Of a stretch of DNA of 59,024 nucleotides, positions 34,915 to 45,300 are shown piece after piece. The stretch is from Planktothricoides sp. SR001 (GTDB taxonomy: Bacteria > Cyanobacteriota > Cyanobacteriia > Cyanobacteriales > Laspinemataceae). The stretch lies in contig NZ_LIUQ01000013.1 in assembly GCF_001276715.1 (NCBI RefSeq), positions 72,041 through 131,064 on the forward strand, given 5' to 3'. Under the pieces are notes generated by a model. The model saw only the letters and a program-made list of their open reading frames with translations. It did not search any database and was not told the origin of the DNA. Every line of letters starts with the position of its first letter. The first letter of the stretch is position 1. A program made the translations under genes and the position numbers.

Positions 34915-36384
34915 ATGGAAAACAAACAGTGTTCTATGAATCCTTACGATATTCTCGGTGTTTCCCAAGCTGCATCAAAAGCAGAAATTACCAAAGCTAT
35001 GGCGATCGCCATGAAGCGCAAGGAATATCCCCTTCAGGCGATCGCCGCAGCGCAAAAAAGTCTCCTAGACTCACAAAAACGCATCGTCGCCGATTATCTG
35101 CGTCCAATTTTACCACCGATTAAACGGTTCAAGCGAACAGATTTTTCTAGCATAGAGACTACTGCCCCAGAATTAAATTTACTGGCTGATTTTGACGCAA
35201 CAGATTTGGATATTGAGCAGAAAGTCGCTAACTATATTAGAGACGATATGGATCCGAATTTGTCATCCCATTTCGCCGGAATAGATACAAGCTTAGAAGC
35301 CGGGGCAGAACTTCCCTCTAAAGAAGAATTATCCGTTAAATTCATTGGCGCTAGTTTAAGCAAACGCCCTAAAGTCATGCCCCAAAGTGAGCTAAAACCG
35401 GAATTTAAATTTAATGGTAGTCATCTGGTTTTAGATGGGATTAGATTTTTTGTCTGGCTATTTGTGTTTAGCCCGATTTTTTCTGGTTTTGTCTTAGCTG
35501 TTAACAGCGGAAATGAGTTAAAAACAGAGCGAAAACAAGCCCAAAAAATCGAATATTTAACCTCGCCTAAATCCCCAGAAGTTATACCGATACAGCAGAT
35601 AGAAGAACTGCCTGAACCGCCGACTCCTGTAAGGCAAGAAAAACCGCGATCGCCACGAACGGAACCAGTGGTTAGACCTCAGTTATCCGATCGCTTAGAA
35701 AAACTACCTGAACCGCAGACTCCTGTAAGGCAAGAAAAACCGCGATCGCCACAAACGGAACCAGTGGTTAGACCACAATTCTCCGATCGCTATTATGCTA
35801 AGGGCTATCCCAAAAATACCTGTGGCGATCGAGACCCCGGTGGCACAAATGACTGGTATCCGGTTTATGTCAACTATAGCGAGGATAATTTAAATCGAGT
35901 TCGCAATTTTTACTGTAGAGATGCGATCGAAAAATGGAGAAAAACTGGCGAGTTATCGGTTCAAGTTGCCTCGTTTTTAAATCGATCTGATGCTGTAGAG
36001 TTGGCAAATATTCTCAAATTTGATTTGGGTAGTGGAGAAGTTGGCCAACCATCTAGCTATAATGCTGATGCTCCCTCAGTTCGGGCTAATGCCGCCGATA
36101 TATTAAGCAACAATAGTGGTTCATTTCCTCTAAGTTCTTGTGGGGATAGTCATCCAGGGGGCATTAATTTGTGGTATCCTGTGAATGTGACTTATAGCGA
36201 AAGCAATCTAACATTTATTCAGAATAATTACTGTAGAGATGCCTTTGTCAAATATGTCGAAAATACTAACACAGATATGATTCAAGTAGCGTCATTTATG
36301 AATATCAATGATGCCAGAGAATTCGCCAATTTATTAAAAAGACAAGTCGGTAGCGCAGAAGTTGGCGAAAGTTCAAGTTATTAA
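34915..36384 (+). CDS. J-domain-like, membrane-anchored protein with SPOR-like repeats
   Basis: A 489-residue protein. The N-terminus has a J-like fold (NPYDILGVSQAASKAEITKA) but no HPD motif is visible, so it is degenerate as an Hsp70 stimulator. A transmembrane helix is near residues 180-200. Then comes a proline-rich linker with a duplicated unit (PTPVRQEKPRSPRTEPVVRP). Two copies of a C-terminal module run CGDRDPGG...WYPVYVNYS to QVASFLNRSDAVELANILK, as in cyanobacterial SPOR-like repeats. SD TAGGAG supports the start. It is the likely envelope-facing partner of Hsp70 in this cassette. Confidence 0.82.
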   Translation: MENKQCSMNPYDILGVSQAASKAEITKAMAIAMKRKEYPLQAIAAAQKSLLDSQKRIVADYLRPILPPIKRFKRTDFSSIETTAPELNLLADFDATDLDIEQKVANYIRDDMDPNLSSHFAGIDTSLEAGAELPSKEELSVKFIGASLSKRPKVMPQSELKPEFKFNGSHLVLDGIRFFVWLFVFSPIFSGFVLAVNSGNELKTERKQAQKIEYLTSPKSPEVIPIQQIEELPEPPTPVRQEKPRSPRTEPVVRPQLSDRLEKLPEPQTPVRQEKPRSPQTEPVVRPQFSDRYYAKGYPKNTCGDRDPGGTNDWYPVYVNYSEDNLNRVRNFYCRDAIEKWRKTGELSVQVASFLNRSDAVELANILKFDLGSGEVGQPSSYNADAPSVRANAADILSNNSGSFPLSSCGDSHPGGINLWYPVNVTYSESNLTFIQNNYCRDAFVKYVENTNTDMIQVASFMNINDAREFANLLKRQVGSAEVGESSSY

Positions 36385-36660
36385 TCAATCACCAATGTCA
36401 TTTGTGAATTGTCATTATAGACATCTCCAGAAAAAAATGTATTAATTTGTATTATTTTGTAGGGGCGAAGCTAATGGGCGACAATTTGACGGTAAAATTA
36501 GAGATATGCCTATCCCTTATGCTTCGCCCTAGCCCAATCAGGCAGCCATAATTTATTTTTTGGAGATGTCATTATGTCAGTAGGGGCAAATAATACGCAA
36601 ATAATATGCAAAAAATACCCACGCCCCTACAAATAACCAATAACCAATAACCTATAACCC

Positions 36661-37131
36661 ATGACCAATCTAACCTTTAATGCCGAACTGCGAGACCAAC
36701 TTGTCAACGAATTGGGAAACCTGCAAAAAGAACGAGTCGGACTCCAACAAGAATTACGGGAACAAAAGTCACAATCAATAGCCGCTAAAGAGGAACTGTT
36801 TTTAGAGATATTTGATGTTTTTGATGCTGTGGAATTTTTACTCGATTATATGGATCAGCATTCTGAACTTTCTCCTCAATTTATTCAGCGTTTGCCTAAG
36901 TCTCTCTCAATTGTGCAAAAGAAATTGCTGGGGGTACTTCAGCGCCGTCAAGTTGAACTTTTAGAACTGGAAGGAACTAAACCTGATTTCGATTTTTGCC
37001 GAGTAGTGGAACGAGAAGTGCGATCGGATGTTGAGGATCAAACGATTACTAAAATTGTGCGTCGGGGATTTCGTCATGGGGATAAAATTCTGCGACCGAT
37101 CGAAGTGATTACTTCTAAAAAAGAATCATAA
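36661..37131 (+). CDS. GrpE-like nucleotide exchange factor
   Basis: A 156-residue protein with a long N-terminal coiled coil (RDQLVNELGNLQKERVGLQQ) followed by a GrpE-like head: VFDAVEFLLDYMDQHSE and the C-terminal TKIVRRGFRHGDKILRPIEV, which fits the GrpE signature. GrpE releases ADP from Hsp70. The 276-base gap before it holds AGGGGCG-type repeats, so it may have its own promoter, but it closes the set Hsp70, J-like, GrpE-like. Confidence 0.85.
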   Translation: MTNLTFNAELRDQLVNELGNLQKERVGLQQELREQKSQSIAAKEELFLEIFDVFDAVEFLLDYMDQHSELSPQFIQRLPKSLSIVQKKLLGVLQRRQVELLELEGTKPDFDFCRVVEREVRSDVEDQTITKIVRRGFRHGDKILRPIEVITSKKES

Positions 37132-37144
37132 TCAGCCGATTACT

Positions 37145-37465
37145 ATCAGAAACCGGGTTTTTTTTTCTTACTTATCTCGCTTGGTTTCAGAAACCGGGTT
37201 TCTTTTTGTAACTCCACAGTTAACGATAATATCCACCACAGAAACCCGGTTTCTTTATCTGGGGACAAATGCGATCGCTTATTGGGTTTCAGAAACCGGG
37301 TTTCTTTCTGTAACTCCACAGTTAACGATAATATCCACCACAGAAACCCGGTTTCTTTTTCTTAGTTATCCCCAGGATTCAGAAACCGGGTTTCTTCCTG
37401 TAACTCCACAGTAGGGACGTTCTCGCATTCGCCCCTACATATCCACCATAGAAACCCGGTTTCTT
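37145..37465. repeat. AGAAACC-palindrome array with one nested AGGGGCG-type element
   Basis: Seven palindromes. The last pair carries AGGGACGTTCTCGCATTCGC and its following CCCTAC (37411-37438), the same nested site with one base change. No gene lies between 37132 and 37512. Confidence 0.85.
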
Positions 37466-37512
37466 AGCCACATTTAGTGCTAATCTTAAAGTAACGCTTA
37501 GGAAACAATACT

Positions 37513-37710
37513 ATGAACATCACAATTCCCCATGACATCTTTCAAATTACCGGAATGTCAGAAGCCGAATTACAGGAGCAAATCGCCGTTATGCTTTACA
37601 ATCCAGAAAAATTAACCCTATTTATCCCGAACAACCAACAACCCCCCCAACTTCAAAGGGGGGCAAGCAAAGAATCCCTACCCAAAGAATCCCTACCCAA
37701 CAATAAATAA
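37513..37710 (+). pseudogene. Truncated UPF0175 antitoxin remnant
   Basis: The first 36 residues (MNITIPHDIFQITGMSEAEL and AVMLYNPEKLTL) match the UPF0175 protein at 3884. From residue 37 the frame is filled with repeat sequence that has no family meaning (SKESLPKESLPNNK). The DUF3368 partner is absent. It is a decayed toxin-antitoxin locus. Confidence 0.8.
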
Positions 37711-37731
37711 CCAACAATAAATAACAAATCA

Positions 37732-38955
37732 ATGTCCGTAGATATTTTTGAACAAATTAAAACAGCCACGCAAACTCTGGGGGCAAATAAAGTCCGCACC
37801 AGCCTAACAATGCTGGGAATTATTATCGGCAATGCGGCGGTAATTGCCACGATTGGGGTGGGTTCAGCGGCTAAAGTTTATGTGCGGGAGCAAATTCAAT
37901 CTCTGGGGACGAATCTGCTGTTTATTCAGTCTGGAAGTCGCGGGAGTCGAAGATTAAATGTGGGGTCAACCCAAAAATTAGTGTTGTCTGATGCAGAGGC
38001 GATCGCCTCTCAGGTGTCGTTAGTTCAGGCAGTTTCGGCAGAGTTAAATAGTTCGGAGACTATTCGCTATGGGAATAAAAATTTTTCGGCGTTAATTTTT
38101 GGGACGATTCCCGATTTTATCCAGGTGAGAAATTACCAGGTGGCGAAAGGTCGGTTTATTACAGATTTAGATTTGAAACGAAATAATCAAGTGGTGGCGA
38201 TCGGGTCTGATGTGGCTAAAGCATTGTTTGGCGACCAAGACCCGATCGGCCAAAAAGTTCGCATCAAAAATGTTAGCTTGGAAGTGATTGGGGTGATGGA
38301 ATCTAAAGGCACTTCTTTGGGTACTAATTATGATGAAACCGCGATCGTGCCGATTACTACAATGGCTAACCAAATTGTTGGCCGTCGTTCCCCTTATGGA
38401 CTGCCGGTTTCTTTTATTTTTGCAGCGGTTAAAAATGAACAAAGCATGGCTATAGCACAGTTTCAAATCGAAAACTTGTTGCGGCTGCGTCACAAAATTA
38501 CCGATGAAGATGATTTTACCGTGCGTAATCAACAAGATATGTTAAATCGATTGCAAGCGATTAGTGGGGCATTGACGCTTTTTTTGGGGGCGGTTGCTAG
38601 TATTTCTCTGCTGGTCGCAGGTATTGGCATTATGAATATTATGTTGGTGTCGGTGACAGACCGCACTCAAGAGATTGGTTTACGCAAGGCGATCGGCGCG
38701 TCTCCGCGAGATATTTTGATTCAGTTTATGATTGAATCGGTGATTCTGTCGGTGATGGGCGGTGCGATCGGTACAGGAGTCGCCGTTAGTGGGATTTTGT
38801 TGGTGGGTTATTTTACGCCCTTTTCCCCAGGGGTTTCTATAGGCGCGATCGCCTTAGCTACAGGAGTTTCTGGGGCGATCGGCTTATTTTTCGGCGTTGT
38901 ACCTGCCCAACAAGCGGCAAAACTCGATCCCATTGTTGCCTTAAGAACAGCTTAA
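37732..38955 (+). CDS. MacB/FtsX-type ABC transporter permease
   Basis: A 407-residue permease with the MacB plan. A first membrane helix near 25-45 (LTMLGIIIGNAAVIATIGVG) is followed by a large periplasmic domain and three C-terminal helices (about 280-400), including VAGIGIMNIMLVSVTDRTQEIGLRKAIGA, quoted here in parts. It acts in export of peptides, lipids or drugs together with the ATPase 81 bases downstream. No membrane-fusion protein gene is visible upstream. The substrate is unknown. Confidence 0.9.
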   Translation: MSVDIFEQIKTATQTLGANKVRTSLTMLGIIIGNAAVIATIGVGSAAKVYVREQIQSLGTNLLFIQSGSRGSRRLNVGSTQKLVLSDAEAIASQVSLVQAVSAELNSSETIRYGNKNFSALIFGTIPDFIQVRNYQVAKGRFITDLDLKRNNQVVAIGSDVAKALFGDQDPIGQKVRIKNVSLEVIGVMESKGTSLGTNYDETAIVPITTMANQIVGRRSPYGLPVSFIFAAVKNEQSMAIAQFQIENLLRLRHKITDEDDFTVRNQQDMLNRLQAISGALTLFLGAVASISLLVAGIGIMNIMLVSVTDRTQEIGLRKAIGASPRDILIQFMIESVILSVMGGAIGTGVAVSGILLVGYFTPFSPGVSIGAIALATGVSGAIGLFFGVVPAQQAAKLDPIVALRTA

Positions 38956-39036
38956 CTATCAAAGTAACCATCAATGGGAACAATCGAAATCATCTACAAA
39001 ATCATCTACTATAAAAATATAAAATCAAAGTAAGCC

Positions 39037-39819
39037 ATGAATCAACTATCAAGTCAAACAAGTCAAACAGGTCAAACAAATCAAACCACCTCACTGCTAG
39101 ATCCAGAAAAAAAACAGGCGATCGTTTCTCTGGAAAATATTTTTAAACTCTATGGCAGTGGCAACACCGAAGTCAAAGCCCTGAATGGCGTCAGTCTCAC
39201 CGTTGAATTGGGGGAATATTGCTCAATTATGGGGGCATCGGGGTCCGGTAAATCTACTGCCATGAATATCATCGGCTGTTTAGATCGTCCCACCAGTGGT
39301 TTATATTATTTAGACGGGGTAAATGTGGCCAATTTACCAGAGGCAGATTTGGCGACAATTAGAAATCGGAAACTGGGATTTGTGTTTCAGCAATTTCATT
39401 TGTTACCCCAAATGACGGCCTTAGAAAATGTTATGTTACCGATGGTTTATGCGGGGGTGGGCAATCGAGAACGTCGAGAAAGGGCTGAAGAAGCTTTAAT
39501 GCGAGTAGGTTTACAAAATCGGATGAATAATAAACCTAACCAACTTTCTGGAGGACAACAACAACGGGTGGCGATCGCCCGGGCGATCGTGAATCGTCCC
39601 GTGCTCTTATTAGCGGATGAACCTACGGGGGCTTTAGATTCTCATACTACTCAGGAAGTGATTAATATTTTTTCTGAACTGAATCAGAGTGGGATGACGA
39701 TTGTGATGGTGACTCACGAACCAGAAGTTGCTCGCTGTACGCGCAGAATTGTTTGGTTTCGCGATGGCGAAATTATTCACTCCCATTTAACTCCTGATGA
39801 TTTACATCAAGCATTGTAA
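39037..39819 (+). CDS. MacB/LolD-type ABC transporter ATP-binding protein
   Basis: A 260-residue ABC ATPase. Walker A is GASGSGKST (about 67-75), the Q loop is [12 protein letters not shown], the signature is [14 protein letters not shown], and Walker B is [13 protein letters not shown]. The H-loop is in [11 protein letters not shown] low-complexity S/T/Q-rich head of about 25 residues precedes the domain. It energises the permease encoded immediately upstream. Confidence 0.92.
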   Translation: MNQLSSQTSQTGQTNQTTSLLDPEKKQAIVSLENIFKLYGSGNTEVKALNGVSLTVELGEYCSIMGASGSGKSTAMNIIGCLDRPTSGLYYLDGVNVANLPEADLATIRNRKLGFVFQQFHLLPQMTALENVMLPMVYAGVGNRERRERAEEALMRVGLQNRMNNKPNQLSGGQQQRVAIARAIVNRPVLLLADEPTGALDSHTTQEVINIFSELNQSGMTIVMVTHEPEVARCTRRIVWFRDGEIIHSHLTPDDLHQAL

Positions 39820-39908
39820 ACATCAGCTAATTCCTAGTAATTCCTGAAATTATATCAATATATTCCGCTTTTTGTCAACTATCTAGCGAGATAATTCCTC
39901 ACAGCACC

Positions 39909-40325
39909 ATGATTCATCATCAACATTTACTCAAAGTTAAGACTACTGGCAAATCTTTGATTAAAATTACCCCAAAAATTCAGTCAATTGTTGCCGAATC
40001 TGGGGTAAAAACAGGCTTATGTAGTTTATTTTTACGCCACACTTCCGCCAGTTTAATTATTCAAGAAAATGCTGATCCTGATGTTTTGCGGGACTTGGAA
40101 AATTTTTTGGCGGATTTAGTTCCAGAAAATCGCAATTATTTTCACAGTACCGAAGGCCCTGATGATATGCCAGCCCATATTCGCACGGTTTTAACTCACA
40201 GTTCTGAACAAATTCCGGTTAATCAAGGTTATTTAGTCTTGGGGACTTGGCAAGGAATTTATGTTTGGGAACATCGATCGCAAGGGTCAGTAAGAGATTT
40301 AGTGGTTCATATTTCGGGAGAATAG
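39909..40325 (+). CDS. YjbQ/UPF0047 family protein
   Basis: A 138-residue UPF0047 (YjbQ) protein. The family signature is visible: GLCSLFLRHTSASLIIQENA, then DDMPAHIRTVLTHSSEQIPV and LGTWQGIYVWEHR. Some members have thiamine-phosphate synthase-like activity; otherwise the role is poorly defined. It is a separate housekeeping gene, between the ABC transporter and dxr. Confidence 0.92.
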   Translation: MIHHQHLLKVKTTGKSLIKITPKIQSIVAESGVKTGLCSLFLRHTSASLIIQENADPDVLRDLENFLADLVPENRNYFHSTEGPDDMPAHIRTVLTHSSEQIPVNQGYLVLGTWQGIYVWEHRSQGSVRDLVVHISGE

Positions 40326-40413
40326 ACCTCTGTCTATTCTCCTTGGGCTGGTTGGTGGTGAGCGATCGCACCCTGATGGTTGCCAACTCATCGCCAACCC
40401 AACTCATAGCAAA

Positions 40414-40461
40414 CGCTGCCAGGAAATTACGCTGCCAGGAAATTGCGCTGCCAGGAAATTG
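40414..40461 (+). repeat. Three tandem copies of a 16-bp unit before dxr
   Basis: CGCTGCCAGGAAATTG occurs three times in direct succession (the first ends in A), 58 bases before the dxr start. It could be a polymorphic tract in the dxr leader. Confidence 0.75.
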
Positions 40462-40519
40462 CGATCGCGAGGGCGCCGGAAAATTTTATAGTAGGTTTGT
40501 TGTTGATTGTTAACAAATC

Positions 40520-41716
40520 GTGAAAGCTATTACACTTTTAGGATCCACCGGCTCGATTGGCACTCAAACTTTGGATATTGTGGCGCAACATCCCGATAAA
40601 TTTCGGTTGGTGGGCATTGCCGCAGGGCGGAATGTGGGCTTGTTGGCGCGGCAAATTGAGCAGTTTCGCCCGGAAATTGCGGCAATTTCCGATGAGTCTT
40701 TGTTGCCAGAGTTGCGCGAGGCGATCGCCCATGTTGACCCCCAGCCGATTTTAACCGCAGGGGCAGAAGGGATTAAAACCGTGGCTGCTTACGGGGATGC
40801 GGAAGCGGTGGTGACGGGGATTGTCGGTTGCGCGGGGTTACTGCCAACAATTGCGGCGATCGAAGCGGGGAAAGATATTGCTTTGGCGAATAAAGAAACC
40901 CTGATTGCTGGTGGGCCGGTGGTGAATCCTTTGGTAGAAAAATATGGGGTAAAATTGCTGCCTGCGGATTCGGAACATTCGGCAATTTTTCAATGTTTGC
41001 AAGGGGTGCTGGATGGGGGTTTGCGGCGGATTATTCTTACTGCATCTGGGGGGGCTTTTCGGGATTGGCCGGTGGAAAAATTAGCCTCGGTGAAAGTGGC
41101 TGATGCTTTAAAACATCCTAACTGGTCAATGGGGCGAAAAATTACCGTTGATTCTGCTACTTTGATGAATAAAGGTTTAGAGGTAATTGAGGCGCATTAT
41201 CTGTTTGGGATGGATTACGATGATATTGATATTGTGATTCATCCTCAGAGTATTATTCATTCATTAATTGAGTTGCAAGATACGTCGGTTTTGGCTCAAT
41301 TGGGTTGGCCGGATATGCGGTTGCCGTTGCTTTATGCTTTGTCTTGGCCAGAGCGAATTTATACGGATTGGCAACGGTTAGATTTAGTTAAAGCCGGTGA
41401 TTTAACTTTCCGGGAACCTGACCATGATAAGTATCCTTGTATGGAATTAGCTTATGCGGCAGGTCGCGCAGGCGGTTCGATGACGGCGGTTTTAAATGCG
41501 GCCAATGAGCAAGCGGTGGCGCTATTTTTAGATGAGAAAATTGCGTTTTTAGATATTCCCCGTGTAATTGAAAAAACCTGCGATCGCCACCAAGGGAATA
41601 ACTGCCAAAATCCATCTTTAGATGATATTTTAGCAGCAGATAGTTGGGCGCGTCAAGCAGTTTTGGAAGCAAGTCAGGATTTAAATAAGGGCGATCGGAT
41701 TTTATCCTTGCGTTAA
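40520..41716 (+). CDS. 1-deoxy-D-xylulose-5-phosphate reductoisomerase
   Basis: A 398-residue enzyme starting at GTG 40520. It has the NADPH-binding [15 protein letters not shown], the conserved [11 protein letters not shown], the catalytic [15 protein letters not shown] with metal-binding D and E residues, and the [19 protein letters not shown] signature. It converts DXP to MEP, the second step of the non-mevalonate isoprenoid pathway, which feeds carotenoid and phytol synthesis in cyanobacteria. Length is as usual for the family. Confidence 0.97.
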   Translation: MKAITLLGSTGSIGTQTLDIVAQHPDKFRLVGIAAGRNVGLLARQIEQFRPEIAAISDESLLPELREAIAHVDPQPILTAGAEGIKTVAAYGDAEAVVTGIVGCAGLLPTIAAIEAGKDIALANKETLIAGGPVVNPLVEKYGVKLLPADSEHSAIFQCLQGVLDGGLRRIILTASGGAFRDWPVEKLASVKVADALKHPNWSMGRKITVDSATLMNKGLEVIEAHYLFGMDYDDIDIVIHPQSIIHSLIELQDTSVLAQLGWPDMRLPLLYALSWPERIYTDWQRLDLVKAGDLTFREPDHDKYPCMELAYAAGRAGGSMTAVLNAANEQAVALFLDEKIAFLDIPRVIEKTCDRHQGNNCQNPSLDDILAADSWARQAVLEASQDLNKGDRILSLR

Positions 41717-41739
41717 ATAAGAAACCGGGTTTCTTACAG

Positions 41740-42015
41740 CGGTTTTCTCAGTAGAAAACCACATCCGGCGGGGGTTTTCTACCCCCGCCTCATAGCGCAA
41801 GTCGGATAAATCCGACTAATCATGCTTTTATAGTTATTTCCATTCCAGCAAGATTAATACAATTATGTAGGGGCGGTTCGCGAACCGCCCCTACTAACGC
41901 CGCGAAATTTAATTAATGTTTTATTTTTATTTTAAATAACTATAGTGATGAGAATTTCAGTCGGTTTTAACCGACTTGCGCTATTAGCCAGGGAATTTAT
42001 TCCCTGGCGGTTAAT
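41740..42015. repeat. GTCGG and CAGGG dispersed repeats
   Basis: A gap with the same elements as at 1-260 and 15.6-15.9 kb: AGTCGGTTTTAACCGACT (41953-41975 region), CAGGGAATTTATTCCCTGGC (near 41990) and an AGGGGCGGTTCGCGAACCGC element with its following CCCTAC (near 41869). I see no gene. Confidence 0.75.
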
Positions 42016-42049
42016 GTGGATAGTTTATTAATCTAAAAACCACTGTAAG

Positions 42050-42318
42050 ACAGAAACCCGGTTTCTTAGATTTCTTCTTTGTCGCCCAGAAACCGGGTTT
42101 CTCTTCAGGATATCAAAGTTAACGGTGGAATTCCAAGAAGAAACCCGGTTTCTTAGGTTTCTTCTTTGTCGCCCAGAAACCGGGTTTCTATTCAGGATAT
42201 CAAAGTTAACGGTGGAATTCCAAGAAGAAACCCGGTTTCTTAGATTTCTTCTTTGTAGCCCAGAAACCGGGTTTCTCTTCAGGATATCAAAGTTAACGGT
42301 GGAATTCAAATAAGAAAC
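42050..42318. repeat. Tandem array of an 85-bp unit built from AGAAACC palindromes
   Basis: About three direct copies of roughly 85 bases: two palindromes plus ATTTCTTCTTTGTCGCC and AGGATATCAAAGTTAACGGT. The spacer is the reverse orientation of the spacer used elsewhere. The array runs into the 3' end of the caspase-TPR gene, whose last residues (ETGFLI) are encoded by a palindrome copy. Confidence 0.85.
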
Positions 42319-45300
42319 CCGGTTTCTCTCCAGTCCCGTTCAATCCGTTCTAAATCCTTCATCGCCCCTAATTTTTCATAGAGTTGATGGGATTTTTCGT
42401 AATGCTTTTGGGCAATTTCCTCGTTGCCTCGCTGACGCCATAATTTAGCTAAGTCAAAATTAGTTTCGGCAATATGCCAGGTCATTTTCAGGTTTTCCAT
42501 ATCGGCTAAAGCTTCGGTTAAATATTGTTCCGCCGTATCGAGATTACCTTTGCCCAGTTCGTTTTCTCCTAAGCTTGCCCAAGTTTCTGCCATACCAGCG
42601 CGATCGCCCAATTCGGTTCTCAGATCCAAAGATTGCCGATAGAGTTTCTCCGCTTCATCCCATTTGCCGCGATTTCGGGCGATATCTCCCAAGACTCCCC
42701 AACTCGAAGCCATCCCAGGGCGATCGCCCAACTCGGTTCTCAAATTCAAAGCTTTCCGATAGAGTTCCTCCGCTTTATCCCAATTGCCGCGATATCGGGC
42801 GATATCTCCCAATTGTCCCCAACTCCAAGCCATCCCAGCGCGATCGCCCAACTCGGTTCTCAAATCCAAACATTGCTGATAGAGTTTCTCCGCTTTATCC
42901 CAATTGCCTCGACATTTTTCGATATATCCCAAGCTTGCCCGACTCGAAGCTATCCCAGCGCGATCGTCCAATTCGGTCATCACTTCCAAGTATTGCTGAT
43001 AGAGTTTCTCCGCTTCATCCCATTTGCCGCGACTTTCGGCGATATATCCCAAGAGTATCCAACTCGAAGCCATCCCAGCGCGATCGTCCAATTCGGTTTC
43101 TATTTCCAAAGATTGCCGAAAGTGTTTCTCCGCTTCATCCCATTTGCCGCGATATCGGGCGATATCTCCCAAGAGTCGTAATGATGCAGCAATACCGCTT
43201 TTATTATTATGCTCTCTTGCGCTATCTAAGGATTTACCAAAATATTTTTCGGCTTTATCCCAGTTACCCGTCTCTCGGTATATGATTCCAATTGATTGCA
43301 GACAAATTCGTTTATTTGTGTCATCTGTAATATATGGCAAAATTTGTTCGCATAGGTTTTTTAATAAACTCCAATATCCCCAAGGTTCGAGATATTTCTC
43401 TATTTTTCCCATCAATAAACTAGAGGCTTCATCATAATTCCCCAACTGAAAAGCAAAATACTGGGCTTCTAAAAGTGGGCGCAAATCTTCCAGAGTTTTG
43501 GGATTTTCGACTGTTTTCCCAGTGCAGTAAAACTTATAAACCCGTTCCATCAGTTGCGGCAACTCTGCCTGATATGCCGTTTGCAGATATTCCACAATCA
43601 AACGATGCAGGTCATAAAACCATTCACACCGTTCCTTATCATAGCGACTCTGCACCAAAGAACTATTCACCAAATGCCGGACAATTTCCGCAGTTTCTTT
43701 CAGTTCTGCTTTGGTAAATTTTCCTGGTTTTTCTAACTTTACTGCTGTTCCAAAGCGATCGTCTTTTTCCTTGTCATCGGTATAAAGGCGCAAAAACGTT
43801 AATCCTGGGATATCAATCCCCGTCCGCAACACGCACATTTGCCGCAACAAATCCCGTGCTGCCTCACTTTGCCGCATCAGTTGCGCTTGTAGAATCGGTT
43901 CTGCCTCCTCTGCCACCAGTTCGGGATGTTGTCGCAAATACCCCGGACTTTCTAAACCAATCGCCGCTAATTGAGCTAATAAAAATGTATTGCCTTTGAC
44001 TCGTTCCGCAATCCATTGCTGGTCTGCTTCACTATCGGCAGACCCACGCAGCCGCAAAATTTCCACCCCAGCTTCATCGCTAACCCCCACCAAAGTCAGC
44101 AACTCGACCAATTTCGGGTCAGGGTTCCCAGTCCGCGCACGGGGGTCAGCCAAATCTACCGGAAATTCCCGACTGGTGAGCATAATCGTTGAGCGATGAT
44201 TGCCATAGACAAAGCGATTGAGCAGTTGTCCTCATTCCTCAGACAGGGCTTTCCCCGCATTGGCATCGTGGGCTGGGTGTAAAATATCTTCTAAGTTATC
44301 CAAAACCACGACTCCGCGCTGTTTCGTCAACCCCTCCAGGACATTGCGGATTTTTTCCTCTGGAGTTTTCAACGGTTCTGCCGTCTCTATGTCCAACCCG
44401 CGCAGCAGAAACTCCGCCACACTATCAAAACTTGTCCCTGGGTAGGTTTTAAAATAGAGGACTTTTTCATAAACACAGGTTTCGGTCAGATTTGGCGGTT
44501 GCAACTGCACCCCCAAACTTTCCAACAGCTTCACCCCTAAACTGGTTTTACCGATACCCCCTTGCCCAATAATCGCCAGCACTTTCGGGGCGGTTTCGCG
44601 GCTGAGTAACTTGGCTTTTAACTCTTGGATTAGGGCATCCCGTCCCACCCATACGGGAATTTCGGCGATATTTTCTAAGCCGACTGTGGTTTTAGGTGGT
44701 GGCGGATCGCTTTTGCTCTCAGACTCCTGTTTCTCTGGCGTCCGACTCAAATTAATAACTTGCCCATCATTGATAAAAAGCGGTTTCTGCGGATAAGTTG
44801 GATGCACCTTTTGCAGATATTGACTCACATAGTCGCAGAGAGAGAGATTATTAATCCATTGTCCTGGAACGCGATTGGGATCTAATCCTTGCAACAACGC
44901 ATCCGTCAACACCCCATGCGATCCACTCACTAACTGATATGCCACCTCAATATCCCTAGATGCGGCAATAAAACAGCGACTATGATCCGGGTCTTTTCCG
45001 GGGTTGGCTTCATTCAGTACGATTAAGCTACCACTATGACAACAATCTAGCCAAATAATTTGCTGACGAACTGGGCTATCTTGCAGTAACTTGCGTAGAG
45101 TATATAATGGAAACCCCCAATTTCCCTGATCTGGATTAGCATCACTGGTGGCGAGATATCCTTCTTTTCGACGTTTATTATATAAACCATGTCCAGAAAA
45201 ATAAAATAACCCCGTGTCGGTAATTACGCTCCCTTTGGGTTTAAATAGTTTAAATAGTTCTTGTTTAAGTTGAGTCAGAGAAACTTCAGTTTTTTTCCCA

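Noticed and set aside
40219-40513. 88-codon plus frame and 62-codon minus frame between yjbQ and dxr
   Set aside because: They overlap the YjbQ coding end and the 16-bp tandem repeats; there is no start signal or family similarity.
42575-43437. Long plus-strand frames of 137-236 codons opposite the TPR region
   Set aside because: They are shadows of the tandem TPR units on the minus strand, with repetitive DRPIRF-type sequence and no family resemblance.
44232-44234. Programmed TGA recoding (selenocysteine) in the caspase/NB-ARC gene
   Set aside because: No SECIS-like element or selenium genes are seen, and the context is an ordinary NB-ARC region where Trp fits; nonsense mutation is simpler.
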